From an uncultured Erysipelotrichaceae bacterium (GTDB taxonomy: Bacteria; Bacillota_I; Bacilli_A; Erysipelotrichales; Erysipelotrichaceae), in the NCBI GenBank assembly GCA_947385085.1, contig CANDJN010000028.1, positions 1-30,781 of the forward strand: a stretch of DNA of 30,781 nucleotides, given 5' to 3'. The notes beneath the pieces were generated by a model that had not been told where the DNA came from, did not search any database, and was given only the letters and a program-made list of their open reading frames with translations. The translations under genes were made by a program, and so were the position numbers. Positions 1 to 6,862 of the stretch are shown here, piece after piece; position 1 is the first letter of the stretch; each line of letters starts with the position of its first letter.

Positions 1-59
1 GCCAACCAGATCATGTCATGGGTTAAGGTTTCCGAAACGTTAGTATAATTATAAAGTAT

Positions 60-94
60 TCCCACTTCTCTTAATTGAGAGGTGGGAGTTTTTT
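60..94 (+). terminator. Rho-independent terminator
   Basis: An 11-bp stem (60-70 with 77-87, one G-U pair) with loop TTAATT is followed by a run of T. It would end a plus-strand gene lying left of the window. Three frames are open at the left edge, with stops at 26, 43 and 48, so that gene's tail cannot be assigned. Confidence 0.85.
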
Positions 95-213
95 GTGCTT
101 TTTCAATCCCGAAAAAATTCCCGAAAAATTGCAAAAATACCCCAATTTAGTCTATTATTATATAGTATGTTTTATACTGTTTTATAGCCATTTATAATAA
201 AAAAGCGCATAAA

Positions 214-237
214 TTTCGATTCTCATCACTCGCTCCA
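214..237 (+). other. tRNA-Gly 3' fragment, candidate attachment site
   Basis: The segment reads as the 3' end of a glycine tRNA: T-loop TTCGATT, 3' half of the T stem CTCAT, acceptor strand CACTCGC, discriminator T and CCA. The 5' half of the T stem and everything before it are missing; the preceding bases cannot pair with CTCAT. Tyrosine integrases commonly use tRNA 3' ends, and a lone 3' fragment is what remains at one end of an integrated element. The terminator a few bases downstream and an integrase stub at 322-398 support this. The tRNA identity comes from memory of Gram-positive tRNA-Gly 3' ends. Confidence 0.65.
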
Positions 238-249
238 TTGTATCAATAT

Positions 250-274
250 CTCCTGTAAATACGGGAGTTTTTTT
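250..274 (+). terminator. Terminator after the tRNA-Gly fragment
   Basis: A 7-bp stem (250-256 with 261-267, one G-U pair) with loop AAAT is followed by seven T. It starts 12 bases after the CCA of the tRNA-Gly fragment, the usual place for a tRNA terminator. This suggests that the bases immediately right of the fragment are the native tRNA downstream flank. Confidence 0.8.
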
Positions 275-293
275 ATGTTTGATTTCATTTTGC

Positions 294-314
294 CCCACAT
301 TTTGACCCACATTT
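294..314 (+). repeat. Direct repeat CCCACATTT x2
   Basis: The nonamer CCCACATTT occurs at 294-302 and 306-314, 12 bp apart, between the candidate att core and the integrase stub. Short direct repeats in this position can be arm-type binding sites of tyrosine integrases; that role is inferred only. Confidence 0.4.
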
Positions 315-321
315 AAACTTT

Positions 322-398
322 TTAGGTGTTGATAAAATCGAAATTATCATTCAATACATCAACGACATTTTTTTGTGGATCAGGAACATATGACTATA
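322..398 (-). pseudogene. Tyrosine recombinase (integrase) C-terminal remnant
   Basis: On the minus strand, codons at 390-398 give Tyr-Ser-His, the usual context of the catalytic tyrosine of phage-type integrases (motif T..xYSH). After a 2-base shift (an extra AT within CATATG), the other frame continues VPDPQKNVVDVLNDNF and ends with a TAA at 322-324. That matches the length and character of an integrase C-terminus after the catalytic Tyr. The upstream core with the Arg-His-Arg residues is not recognisable. The stub points at the tRNA-Gly fragment, as an integrase next to its att site often does. Identification rests on a very short stretch. Confidence 0.45.
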
Positions 399-515
399 TA
401 CTTTATTGAGACAACTCATTTTTTCTTGTCATAACTTTTATGCTAGAATAGCGAATAATGCTAGTTAAAAAATTTCTCTTTTATTTATATAATTTTTCAT
501 TTCTTTATAAAGTAA

Positions 516-1546
516 CTAACTGGTTGGATTTTCAATAATATTTATCTTTTTATGTGTGAAATCAATTTTAACATTTGTTCCCAGAGGCAAAATGCCTATC
601 GGTGCAGCGTGTCCAATATTCACATTATACAATATCGGTAGCTGTTCTTGATGAAATTCCTTTACACTTTTCGATATACTTCTTTGTATTCTTCATAATA
701 TACTTCGTCCTGAGGTTTGCCAACAATGATTCCACCGATCTGACCGAATATTCCCTGAACCCCTAAGATTCTTAAGTAATAAGTGGTTAGATTGGGACTA
801 GGTCTTTCTTCACTTGTCTCCAACAAGAGTATCTTATCTTTCCATTCTGTTAGCGTTGGCCATATTTCTGTCCCAATCATGATTGGGAATACATCAATGC
901 AACCTCCAAGTATTTGACCTGTCTTGATTCCCGATCCTTGTATAATCTCATAGCCGTGTTTTTCTTTAATGAGCAATCTTGCGCAACATTGATTGGATTC
1001 AGACCAAGGAATATTATCTTTTGTCCAACCTTCACTGGATTTTATTTCAAGGCCTTCACAGGGATGAAATAAGATTTTATCCACTATCCTTTTCGTATAA
1101 TCAAACATTTTTACATACTCGCCGAATTCGCTCATAACGCATGGCCCGTAGAAGGAAACAACACCGGCTTTGTGCATCATGAAATGATTGATGGTGGTAT
1201 CGGAATAACCCATAAATATTTTGGGATGTTTACGAATAAGATCATAATCAATATACGGTAAAAGTCGTATTGTATCATCACCGCCAATAGCACAGAATAC
1301 ACCTTTTACTGAAGAATCCTTGAGAGCCATCATCCAATCGCTTGCACGCGCCTCTGGATGTTCATAAATAAATTGGCTCCCTTTTAAAGCGTGGGGCATG
1401 GCAATAACTTCCAATCCAAATTCATTTTCTAATCGTTTTTTTGCGATGAAGTATTTATGAAACAATTCTTTGTCCCCGATACCACCCCAAGATAAACTTA
1501 CAATAGCAATTTTATCCCCTTTTTTAAGTCTGTTTGGTTTAATCAT
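516..1546 (-). pseudogene. LD-carboxypeptidase / MccF-like S66 peptidase, frameshifted
   Basis: This encodes an S66 serine peptidase, the family that trims L,D-peptide bonds in cell-wall recycling (LdcA) or inactivates microcin C-type compounds (MccF). The first frame (662-1546) gives 294 residues with nucleophile Ser115 in GYSDTT and Glu243 in LLLETSEE, matching the MccF positions as I recall them. It stops at 662-664. The next frame continues at once from 665 down to a stop at 516-518 and carries KEFHQEQLP and the family motif NIGHAAPIGILPLG with the catalytic His. Restoring one base near 664-667 gives a 343-residue protein of normal length. So the gene lacks its catalytic His because of a one-base loss, or the read has an error there. 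A ribosome site (AAAGGA) precedes the ATG at 1546. Confidence 0.85.
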
Positions 1547-1785
1547 AGGCTTATTCCTTTCAGATCGGTATATGAATTAAGCAAAATAAATACCAAAAGC
1601 AATTTTTTAAATTTTATCATAAGTTAACACATCTCGACGATACCGATATTTAGATTTATAAGAAATTATTTTTTGTTATTAGATTAGTTTTGATGAAAAA
1701 TGCCTAATTATTACATAAATAATGTCACAATGCAAGATGTAATAAGGTCACATGATAGGGAGGAATAAGGAGGAGGTAATCGATC

Positions 1786-1989
1786 TTAATAATGCAATTG
1801 AGTAATTTCATCAAAATTTGTATTAGGAACAAAATTATCATTATCAGTCATAAAAAATTTATCATAGCAATTTATAACATTGTAATAGTCATTATTTATA
1901 AGGGATTTTTTTGATTTTTCTACATTATTAAAATTTAGACCTCGTGAAATAAATAATTCATATTGTTCATCTATGGTATTAAAATAGTT
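1786..1989 (-). pseudogene. Abi_2-type abortive infection protein remnant
   Basis: The minus strand is open for 67 codons between a TGA at 1990-1992 and a TAA at 1786-1788. The product contains TIDEQYELFISRGLNFNN, then an INNDYYNVINCYDKFF segment and FVPNTNFDEITQLHY. This follows the N-terminal pattern of the Abi_2 (AbiD/AbiF) family: a TIDEQIELLKSRGL-like start, an NINYYRLSGY-like block and an F.PGTTFEEI-like block. Family members are about 300 residues, so only the first fifth is left. An ATG exists one frame away at 1991-1993, so the start is also disrupted. The segment is very AT-rich. Confidence 0.6.
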
Positions 1990-2011
1990 TCATTATGCAT
2001 ATTTTCTTAAT

Positions 2012-2041
2012 AAAAAAACCAGCCACAATGGAATGGCAGGT
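2012..2041 (-). terminator. Minus-strand terminator
   Basis: An 8-bp stem with one internal mismatch (2034-2041 with 2018-2025 in minus-strand order) and an 8-base loop is followed on the minus strand by seven T. No intact minus-strand gene lies just upstream. It may be left over from a deleted gene. Confidence 0.55.
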
Positions 2042-2210
2042 CTTCTGCAATAGCCTCTGTGGAATTACTATCGCTTTATTTATCGAAGAATATTATTCTT
2101 GCTTACAGAAATAATACTATAACGGGGTGATTAAAGTGATAATTAAAATCTTGATTTATTAAGATATAAGAATAGGAAACTTATTGTGGTGGGGGGGTAA
2201 GAAAAACAAT
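2042..2210. other. AT-rich gap without a recognisable gene
   Basis: No start codon with a ribosome site and no protein pattern is visible on either strand. The only local oddity is a run of seven G at 2191-2197, unusual in this AT-rich stretch. Confidence 0.5.
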
Positions 2211-2232
2211 AAAAAAGCCTTATCGCAAGGCT
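2211..2232 (-). terminator. tRNA-Thr terminator
   Basis: A 6-bp stem (AGCCTT/AAGGCT, loop ATCGC) is followed on the minus strand by a T run. It lies 13 bases after the CCA of the tRNA. Confidence 0.85.
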
Positions 2233-2244
2233 CTAGTTAACATA

Positions 2245-2319
2245 TGGTGCCGACGAGAGGAATTGAACCTCCAACCTACGCGTTACGAGTGCGTTGCTCT
2301 ACCATTGAGCCACGTCGGC
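2245..2319 (-). tRNA. tRNA-Thr (anticodon CGU)
   Basis: The minus strand folds into a full cloverleaf of 75 nt including an encoded CCA. The acceptor is GCCGACG/CGTCGGC with discriminator A. The D arm is GCTC/GAGC with loop AATGGTA. The anticodon stem is ACGCA/CGCGT with an A-C mismatch at its top, around loop CTCGTAA. The T arm is GGAGG/CCTCT with loop TTCAATT. Anticodon CGT reads the ACG codon. It has its own promoter and terminator, so it is a single-gene unit. Confidence 0.95.
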
Positions 2320-2344
2320 ATGTATTTTGTTATCAGCAGCTATT

Positions 2345-2373
2345 ATTTTAACATTGATGGTAGGAAAATTCAA
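2345..2373 (-). promoter_or_regulatory. Promoter of tRNA-Thr
   Basis: On the minus strand a -35 TTGAAT (2368-2373) and a -10 TAAAAT (2345-2350) are separated by 17 bp. The -10 ends 25 bp before the tRNA 5' end. Confidence 0.65.
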
Positions 2374-2443
2374 TTCTTTCTTATGCTTTTCATGAAAAAA
2401 TTATCTCACCTTCTTGGAATTTTTACAGGAGTGAGCGATAGGA

Positions 2444-2473
2444 TTGATAAAAGTCTTTCTTATACGTTATAAT
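2444..2473 (+). promoter_or_regulatory. Promoter of the aldose epimerase gene
   Basis: A -35 TTGATA (2444-2449) and a perfect -10 TATAAT (2468-2473) are 18 bp apart. They rule out translation starts upstream of 2498. Confidence 0.8.
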
Positions 2474-2497
2474 AAGGAAAGAAAGCAGGTGCAAACG

Positions 2498-3358
2498 ATG
2501 AAACTGGAAAATGAACGTTATCAAATGACCTTTTGTACAAAAGGCGGAGAAATGGAATCGTTTTTGGATAAAGAAACGGGAATACAATATCTTTATCAGG
2601 GCGATAGCGAGTATTGGAGTGGCAAAAATCCCGGACTATTTCCGATTATCGGCAATACATACAGTGGAACATATGAAATTGGCAATAAAGCCTATGCGAT
2701 GAAAAACCATGGCTTGATTCGCTATGCGAATTTACAATGTGTTGAGCAAAGCGAAAATCATATTACCTTTGAACTTCGTGATAATGAGGAAACCCGAAAG
2801 CAGTATCCGTTTTCATTTTGTTATCGCGTACGCTATCATTTGGACAAAAACAAATGTACGATTACTTATGATATTACCAATACCGATCATGAGGATATGC
2901 CCTTCACCTTTGGCTTGCATCCGGCATTTCGCTGCCCCTTGTGTGAGGGAGAGGCTTTTGAAGATTATCATTTGATTTTCTCCAATCCGGAACACATCAA
3001 TCAGATGATATTTGATCACGCCAAACTAAAGCCGATTCATAGAGAAAGGGTAGAAGTACAGGATATTAAGCTGGATTATGCATGGCTTACCAAATATATG
3101 CCGGTTATCTATGAAAATTGCCGCAGTGCTTTTTTAACCTTAAGAGGAAAAGAACACGGTGTGAAGGTGTCCATTGCGGGCTATCCTTATTTGGCGCTGT
3201 GGACGCCGAAAGAAGGAGCACCGTTTCTCTGTATAGAACCATGGTATGGTCATGCGGACTTTACCGAGGTAACAGAGGATTTCTATCATCGTGAAGGAAC
3301 GATGATTCTATCGCCCAACAAAACCTTTACCACTTCCTATTCCATCGAAGTATTTTAA
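2498..3358 (+). CDS. Aldose 1-epimerase family protein (LacX/YihR-like)
   Basis: This is a galactose-mutarotase-like enzyme of 286 residues, expected in the cytoplasm, interconverting alpha and beta anomers of a hexose or hexose phosphate. The family's two His sites are visible in NHGLIRY (His71) and GLHPAFRCP, and the catalytic Glu lies near the C-terminus in CIEPWYG. The sequence fits the LacX/YihR branch rather than classical GalM, so the sugar is unknown. The ATG at 2498 is chosen because an in-frame start at 2444 would sit inside the promoter, and a purine-rich GAAAGCAGGTG lies just upstream. No operon partner is evident; the next gene starts about 100 bp on. Confidence 0.9.
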   Translation: MKLENERYQMTFCTKGGEMESFLDKETGIQYLYQGDSEYWSGKNPGLFPIIGNTYSGTYEIGNKAYAMKNHGLIRYANLQCVEQSENHITFELRDNEETRKQYPFSFCYRVRYHLDKNKCTITYDITNTDHEDMPFTFGLHPAFRCPLCEGEAFEDYHLIFSNPEHINQMIFDHAKLKPIHRERVEVQDIKLDYAWLTKYMPVIYENCRSAFLTLRGKEHGVKVSIAGYPYLALWTPKEGAPFLCIEPWYGHADFTEVTEDFYHREGTMILSPNKTFTTSYSIEVF

Positions 3359-3412
3359 CCGCAAAAGGTTCCATAAAATAAATAACCTGATAGAAAATCA
3401 AATGAATTTTTA

Positions 3413-3434
3413 ATGGGCTTTATACACAGTCCAT
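3413..3434 (+). other. Small hairpin in the leader of the acyltransferase gene
   Basis: A 7-bp inverted repeat (3413-3419 with 3428-3434, one G-U pair) around TTATACAC ends 25 bp before the start codon at 3460. No T run follows, so it is not a terminator. A role is not evident. Confidence 0.3.
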
Positions 3435-3459
3435 AAAGGATATGATAGAAGGTAGGATT

Positions 3460-4512
3460 ATGCGAAGATATGATTTGGATTATCTGCGGACGCTCGTGAT
3501 TTTACTGTTGTTTCCGGTTCATACGTTTATGATTTGGAACAGCTTTGGGGAAAAATATTATATATGGGATAAAGCGAATCAAGCACTCAGCACCTTGATC
3601 GTATTGGTCAATCCATGGATGATGCCGCTGCTATTTGTCATTGCCGGCATCAGTGCGAAGTATTCATTACAAAAACGTTCCCCATCGCAATTCCTGCGCG
3701 AAAGATTTCGCCGCTTAATGATCCCTTTTCTCATCGGATTAATCCTGCTCATCCCCTTACAAACGCTAATGGCTCGAAAGTATTTCTTTGGATACACAGG
3801 TGGCATCATTGAAAACATCTGTTACTTTTTCACCCATGTGAGTGATTTCAGCGGCAATGACGGATGCTTTTCTCCCGGACATTTATGGTTTTTGCTCTAT
3901 TTATTTATCATATCTCTTATCGCATTGGTCATAATTCATTATATGAATTTAAAACAGTGGTCAGATAAACTAAGAAAGCTATCATTTTATCAAATCATCT
4001 TGTTATTTATTCCGATATGGCTTTTCTATTATCTCGGCAATATCGGCGGATATAGCTTGGGAAAATATTTGATACTGTATCTAATCGGATATTATATTCT
4101 GAGCGAGGATGAAATTCTGTCTTGTTGTAAAGAGAAACGAAACTATCTTATGATCATGTTTGCGGCAGGCGAAATCATATTAGGGGTTTTGTTTTATCGC
4201 TTTTCCTATTATGGTGATGGTTTAGTTCATCTTGTAGGATGGCTGGGAGTCTTAGCTTGTATGACGATGGCACAGCGTATACAATATCACCCCGGTAAAA
4301 GCATTGGCTTTTTCAACCGGCAATCTTTTTCAATCTATTATTATCATATGCCGATATTGATTATATGGGCTTATATCGTTCTCACATATTTATCCGCTTG
4401 GAACCTCTCCGTTCTACTCATTTTATTTGGAAGTTTTCTCCTAACGATGGTATGGGTGATGGTGATTCATCTTCTGCGGCTGTTTGGTCGATCAAGGGTG
4501 GGAAAATCATAA
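3460..4512 (+). CDS. Membrane acyltransferase (acyltransferase 3 family)
   Basis: This is a multi-pass membrane protein of 350 residues with about ten hydrophobic segments. It belongs to the acyltransferase-3/MdoC-like group that moves acetyl or other acyl groups onto extracellular glycans. The family's N-terminal pattern is present: RRYDLDYLRTLVILLLFPVH, with the conserved His in the first membrane segment, and GHLWFLLYL in the middle. The acceptor cannot be read from sequence. The ATG at 3460 has an AAGG site 7 bp upstream and starts directly at the conserved motif; an in-frame ATG at 3442 is possible but has a poorly spaced site. Confidence 0.85.
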   Translation: MRRYDLDYLRTLVILLLFPVHTFMIWNSFGEKYYIWDKANQALSTLIVLVNPWMMPLLFVIAGISAKYSLQKRSPSQFLRERFRRLMIPFLIGLILLIPLQTLMARKYFFGYTGGIIENICYFFTHVSDFSGNDGCFSPGHLWFLLYLFIISLIALVIIHYMNLKQWSDKLRKLSFYQIILLFIPIWLFYYLGNIGGYSLGKYLILYLIGYYILSEDEILSCCKEKRNYLMIMFAAGEIILGVLFYRFSYYGDGLVHLVGWLGVLACMTMAQRIQYHPGKSIGFFNRQSFSIYYYHMPILIIWAYIVLTYLSAWNLSVLLILFGSFLLTMVWVMVIHLLRLFGRSRVGKS

Positions 4513-4566
4513 TATAATAGCCAAGACTCATGCATAATTATTGCCATTCGCAAAGGGAAAGCAATG

Positions 4567-4580
4567 GGAAAGCGCTTACT
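4567..4580 (+). promoter_or_regulatory. cre-like catabolite operator at nagB
   Basis: The palindromic segment GGAAAGCGCTTACT matches the CcpA operator consensus (TGWNANCGNTNWCA) at all but its first and last positions. It sits 3 bp upstream of the nagB -35. CcpA control of amino-sugar genes is common in Bacillota; the direction of control here is not clear from position. Confidence 0.6.
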
Positions 4581-4583
4581 TTA

Positions 4584-4612
4584 TTGAAACCAAAGTAAAA
4601 ACATGGTATGAT
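4584..4612 (+). promoter_or_regulatory. Promoter of nagB
   Basis: A -35 TTGAAA (4584-4589) and a -10 TATGAT (4607-4612) are separated by exactly 17 bp, 28 bp before the start codon. Confidence 0.8.
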
Positions 4613-4640
4613 ATAGAAGATAATCAGGAGGTATATATCA

Positions 4641-5360
4641 ATGGAAGTATTCGTGTTAAAAGATTATGAAGAAGTCAGTAGAAAAGCTTTTGAGGTAATG
4701 AAAAGCGTCGTTAGCGCCAAGCCGGAAGCGGTTCTTGGCTTAGCTACAGGCTCTACACCGCTCGGCTTATATCGAAACATGATTCAAGATCATCAGGAAA
4801 ATCATACTAGCTATGCAAAATGTCAGTCATTCAACTTGGATGAATATGTAGGGCTGCCAAGAGATCATAAGGAAAGCTATTATACGTTTATGCACACGAA
4901 TTTGTTTTCCGGTATTGATATTAAAGAAGAAAATGTTCATCTTCCCTATGGAGATTCTAAGGAAGATTGCGAAGCTTATGAAAAAGCAATGGAAAATGTT
5001 CATGTGGATATTCAAGTGTTGGGAATCGGCGGCAATGGTCACATTGGCTTCAATGAGCCGGGAACAGCCTTTGATGAAGAAACTCACATCGTTACCTTAA
5101 CCGAAAAAACGCGGCAGGATAATGCACGATTCTTTGATGGCGATATCAATCAAGTTCCGACCCATGCTATTACGATGGGCATCGCAACGATTATGAAAGC
5201 CGGTAAGATCTTATTGATTGCGACCGGTGCCAACAAAGCGGATGCGGTAGCCGCAATGATCGATAAGGCTCCGAGCACGGACTGTCCGGCATCGGTATTA
5301 CAAAATCATAAGGATGTCGTGGTCATTCTGGATGAAGCAGCGGCAGCGAAATTAAAATAA
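4641..5360 (+). CDS. nagB: Glucosamine-6-phosphate deaminase
   Basis: NagB converts glucosamine 6-phosphate to fructose 6-phosphate and ammonia, feeding amino sugars into glycolysis. The 239 residues match the usual Gram-positive length. Diagnostic motifs are GLATGSTPLGLY (phosphate binding), NLDEYVGL (Asp67, Glu68) and GIGGNGHIGFNEPG (His134, Glu139). An AGGAGG ribosome site lies 8 bp before the ATG. The gene has its own promoter, a cre-like operator and a terminator, so it is transcribed alone; nagA is not adjacent. Carbon catabolite control is likely. Confidence 0.97.
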   Translation: MEVFVLKDYEEVSRKAFEVMKSVVSAKPEAVLGLATGSTPLGLYRNMIQDHQENHTSYAKCQSFNLDEYVGLPRDHKESYYTFMHTNLFSGIDIKEENVHLPYGDSKEDCEAYEKAMENVHVDIQVLGIGGNGHIGFNEPGTAFDEETHIVTLTEKTRQDNARFFDGDINQVPTHAITMGIATIMKAGKILLIATGANKADAVAAMIDKAPSTDCPASVLQNHKDVVVILDEAAAAKLK

Positions 5361-5368
5361 GAACAAAC

Positions 5369-5398
5369 AAGGAGAACAAAGCGCTTCTCCTTCTTTTA
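5369..5398 (+). terminator. Terminator of nagB
   Basis: An 8-bp perfect stem AAGGAGAA/TTCTCCTT with an 8-base loop, then a T-rich tail, follows the nagB stop by 8 bp. Confidence 0.8.
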
Positions 5399-5425
5399 TA
5401 TCCTAACAATGAAGGTGGTGAAAGT

Positions 5426-5980
5426 ATGATAAAGGGTATTAATGAAATAATGCCGGAAATTGATGAATCAGCATGGATAGCGGCGGATGCGGATGTGATA
5501 GGAGACGCTCACATTTCCCAAGGGGTAAGCATTTGGTTTCATGCGGTAATACGAGCGGATCAAAATTCTATAACCATTCAAGAAAACTCCAACATACAGG
5601 ATGGCTGTATTTTGCATACCGATCCGGATGATCCTTTGGTAATTGGAAAGGAAGTCAGTGTGGGACATGGTGCGATACTACATGGCTGTACGATTGAAGA
5701 TCATTGCTTGATCGGCATGGGCAGCATCATTATGAATCGTGCCCGTGTGGAGCCATATTGCATTATCGGAGCGGGAGCACTCGTAAAAGAAGGAACGATC
5801 ATTCCCTCCGGTAGCGTTGCGGTCGGCTGTCCGGCAAAAGTGATTGGTAAGGTCACGGACGAACAAAAACGCCAAATTGACGCCAATGCACAGCACTATT
5901 TGGAATGGAAAGAAATCTATCAACAGGAGGATAAAGAAAATGGATCAAAACGTGGAAACAATACAAAGCATTCACTGTGA
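5426..5980 (+). CDS. Gamma-carbonic-anhydrase-like hexapeptide protein (YrdA/PaaY type)
   Basis: The 184-residue protein is a left-handed beta-helix of hexapeptide repeats, as in the YrdA/PaaY/gamma-carbonic anhydrase family. It begins with DESAWIAADADVIGD and contains SVGHGAILHGCTI and ILHTDP, which hold the three metal-binding His positions of the family, and then IGMGSIIMN. A zinc-dependent hydrolase or carbonic anhydrase activity is possible, but members often have no proven function. A short C-terminal helix follows. The last 41 bp overlap the next gene, whose ribosome site lies inside this one, so the two are translationally coupled. Confidence 0.85.
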   Translation: MIKGINEIMPEIDESAWIAADADVIGDAHISQGVSIWFHAVIRADQNSITIQENSNIQDGCILHTDPDDPLVIGKEVSVGHGAILHGCTIEDHCLIGMGSIIMNRARVEPYCIIGAGALVKEGTIIPSGSVAVGCPAKVIGKVTDEQKRQIDANAQHYLEWKEIYQQEDKENGSKRGNNTKHSL

Positions 5981-6578
5981 ACGCTGTAAAAAAGCGCTGG
6001 AAAACAATGGCTTTCATGTGAATATCGCCAAGAATAAAGCTGAAATATTAGACCTGGTTAATGGGATGATCAAGGATGGCGATGTGGTTTGCGACGGAGG
6101 CAGTATGACGTTAAAGGAAACCGGTATCTTAACCATGTTGAAACAACGCGATATCGTATTCCAATCGCATAATGAACCGGGATTAAGTCGTGCACAAAGT
6201 GATGAAGAAGCACGCAAAGCTTTTTCTGCGGATGTGTTCTTAGCCAGTGCCAATGCGATCACCTGGAATGGTGAAATTATTAATGTCGATGGTCATGGAA
6301 ACCGTGTGAGCGCAATGATTTTTGGACCGAAGAAAGTCATTTTAGTAGTGGGCGTGAATAAACTGGTAGAAGATGAGGCAGCGGCGATTCGCCGTATCCG
6401 CACCATTGCCGCTCCGGCAAACAGCGTGCGGCTTCATAAAGAAACACCCTGTGCCCACATCGGTGCCTGTCAGGACTGCCATAGTGCCGATCGCATTTGT
6501 TCCAGCTACGTTAAGCTTAACTATGACAAAGAAAACCGCATTCATGTGATATTATCATTAGAGCCGTTTGGCTATTAA
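5940..6578 (+). CDS. LUD-domain protein (LutC/YkgG family)
   Basis: The 212-residue protein carries a LUD (DUF162) domain, the fold of LutC in the lactate-oxidising LutABC complex. Visible parts are a helical start, the VVCDGGSMTLKETGIL block, an ASANAITWNGEIINVDG stretch and VGVNKLVED. A C-terminal Cys cluster (CAHIGACQDCHSADRICSSY, spacing C-x5-C-x2-C-x6-C) may bind metal. LutA and LutB are absent, so a role in lactate oxidation is unproven. The ATG at 5940 follows CAGGAGG by 9 bp and overlaps the upstream gene by 41 bp. Confidence 0.85.
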   Translation: MDQNVETIQSIHCERCKKALENNGFHVNIAKNKAEILDLVNGMIKDGDVVCDGGSMTLKETGILTMLKQRDIVFQSHNEPGLSRAQSDEEARKAFSADVFLASANAITWNGEIINVDGHGNRVSAMIFGPKKVILVVGVNKLVEDEAAAIRRIRTIAAPANSVRLHKETPCAHIGACQDCHSADRICSSYVKLNYDKENRIHVILSLEPFGY

Positions 6579-6602
6579 GTAAGCAAGATGAAAAGTCATG
6601 AT

Positions 6603-6666
6603 AGTGAAATGGTTTTGGAAATGAGAATCGCTTAAAGGAAGCTAGCAAAGGCGTTGGCATTTCACT
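6603..6666 (+). other. Inverted repeat in the cys leader region
   Basis: A perfect 9-bp pair (AGTGAAATG at 6603-6611, CATTTCACT at 6658-6666) encloses a smaller GCTT/AAGC hairpin at 6630-6642. It lies downstream of the LUD gene and upstream of the small ORF and cysK. No T-box or S-box signature was seen. A structured leader or operator is possible. Confidence 0.35.
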
Positions 6667-6742
6667 GGAACTTTTTAGGAATCTATGGCATAATAAAAAG
6701 CATGATAAAAAATGTTCTAACTGATCGAAAAGGAGGATTCGT

Positions 6743-6850
6743 ATGGTAAAAAAAGCAAAGCGTCATAAAATGTCAAAAACACTACGTATCGTTCTTTGGC
6801 AGAGGGAACGATGTTGCGACTTTATGGAGAATCAATGTGAACGAAAGTAA
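6743..6850 (+). CDS. 35-residue Cys-containing small ORF, possible leader peptide
   Basis: A short ORF with a strong ribosome site (AAAGGAGG, 8 bp upstream) ends 12 bp before cysK; its TAA abuts the AAAGGAGG of cysK. The product is basic (VKKAKRHKMSK) and ends RERCCDFMENQCERK, with adjacent Cys codons at 6812-6817 and a third at 6836-6838. A 7-bp perfect hairpin (6788-6794 with 6806-6812) ends exactly at the first Cys codon. Three Cys in the last twelve residues, directly before cysteine biosynthesis genes, suggests a leader peptide that senses charged tRNA-Cys. It could instead be a small protein of unknown function. The regulatory role is inferred. Confidence 0.5.
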   Translation: MVKKAKRHKMSKTLRIVLWQRERCCDFMENQCERK

Positions 6851-6862
6851 AGGAGGATTTCC

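Noticed and set aside
1..48. Possible tail of a gene entering from the left
   Set aside because: All three frames end before the terminator at 60 and none gives a recognisable C-terminus, so no gene was called.
575..766. A 63-codon plus-strand open frame
   Set aside because: It lies opposite the frameshifted S66 peptidase gene and has no ribosome site; it is a shadow.
1760..1914. A purine-rich AGGAGGAGG run and a 40-codon plus-strand frame from 1792
   Set aside because: The run is about 12 or more bases too far from the ATG, the product is Ile/Lys filler, and the Abi_2 remnant on the other strand explains the frame.
2191..2197. Run of seven G as a phase-variation tract
   Set aside because: It is not inside a gene or between promoter elements, so there is nothing for it to switch.
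6579..6742. T-box or S-box riboswitch upstream of cysK
   Set aside because: The T-box consensus and the S-box core were not found; only simple inverted repeats are present.
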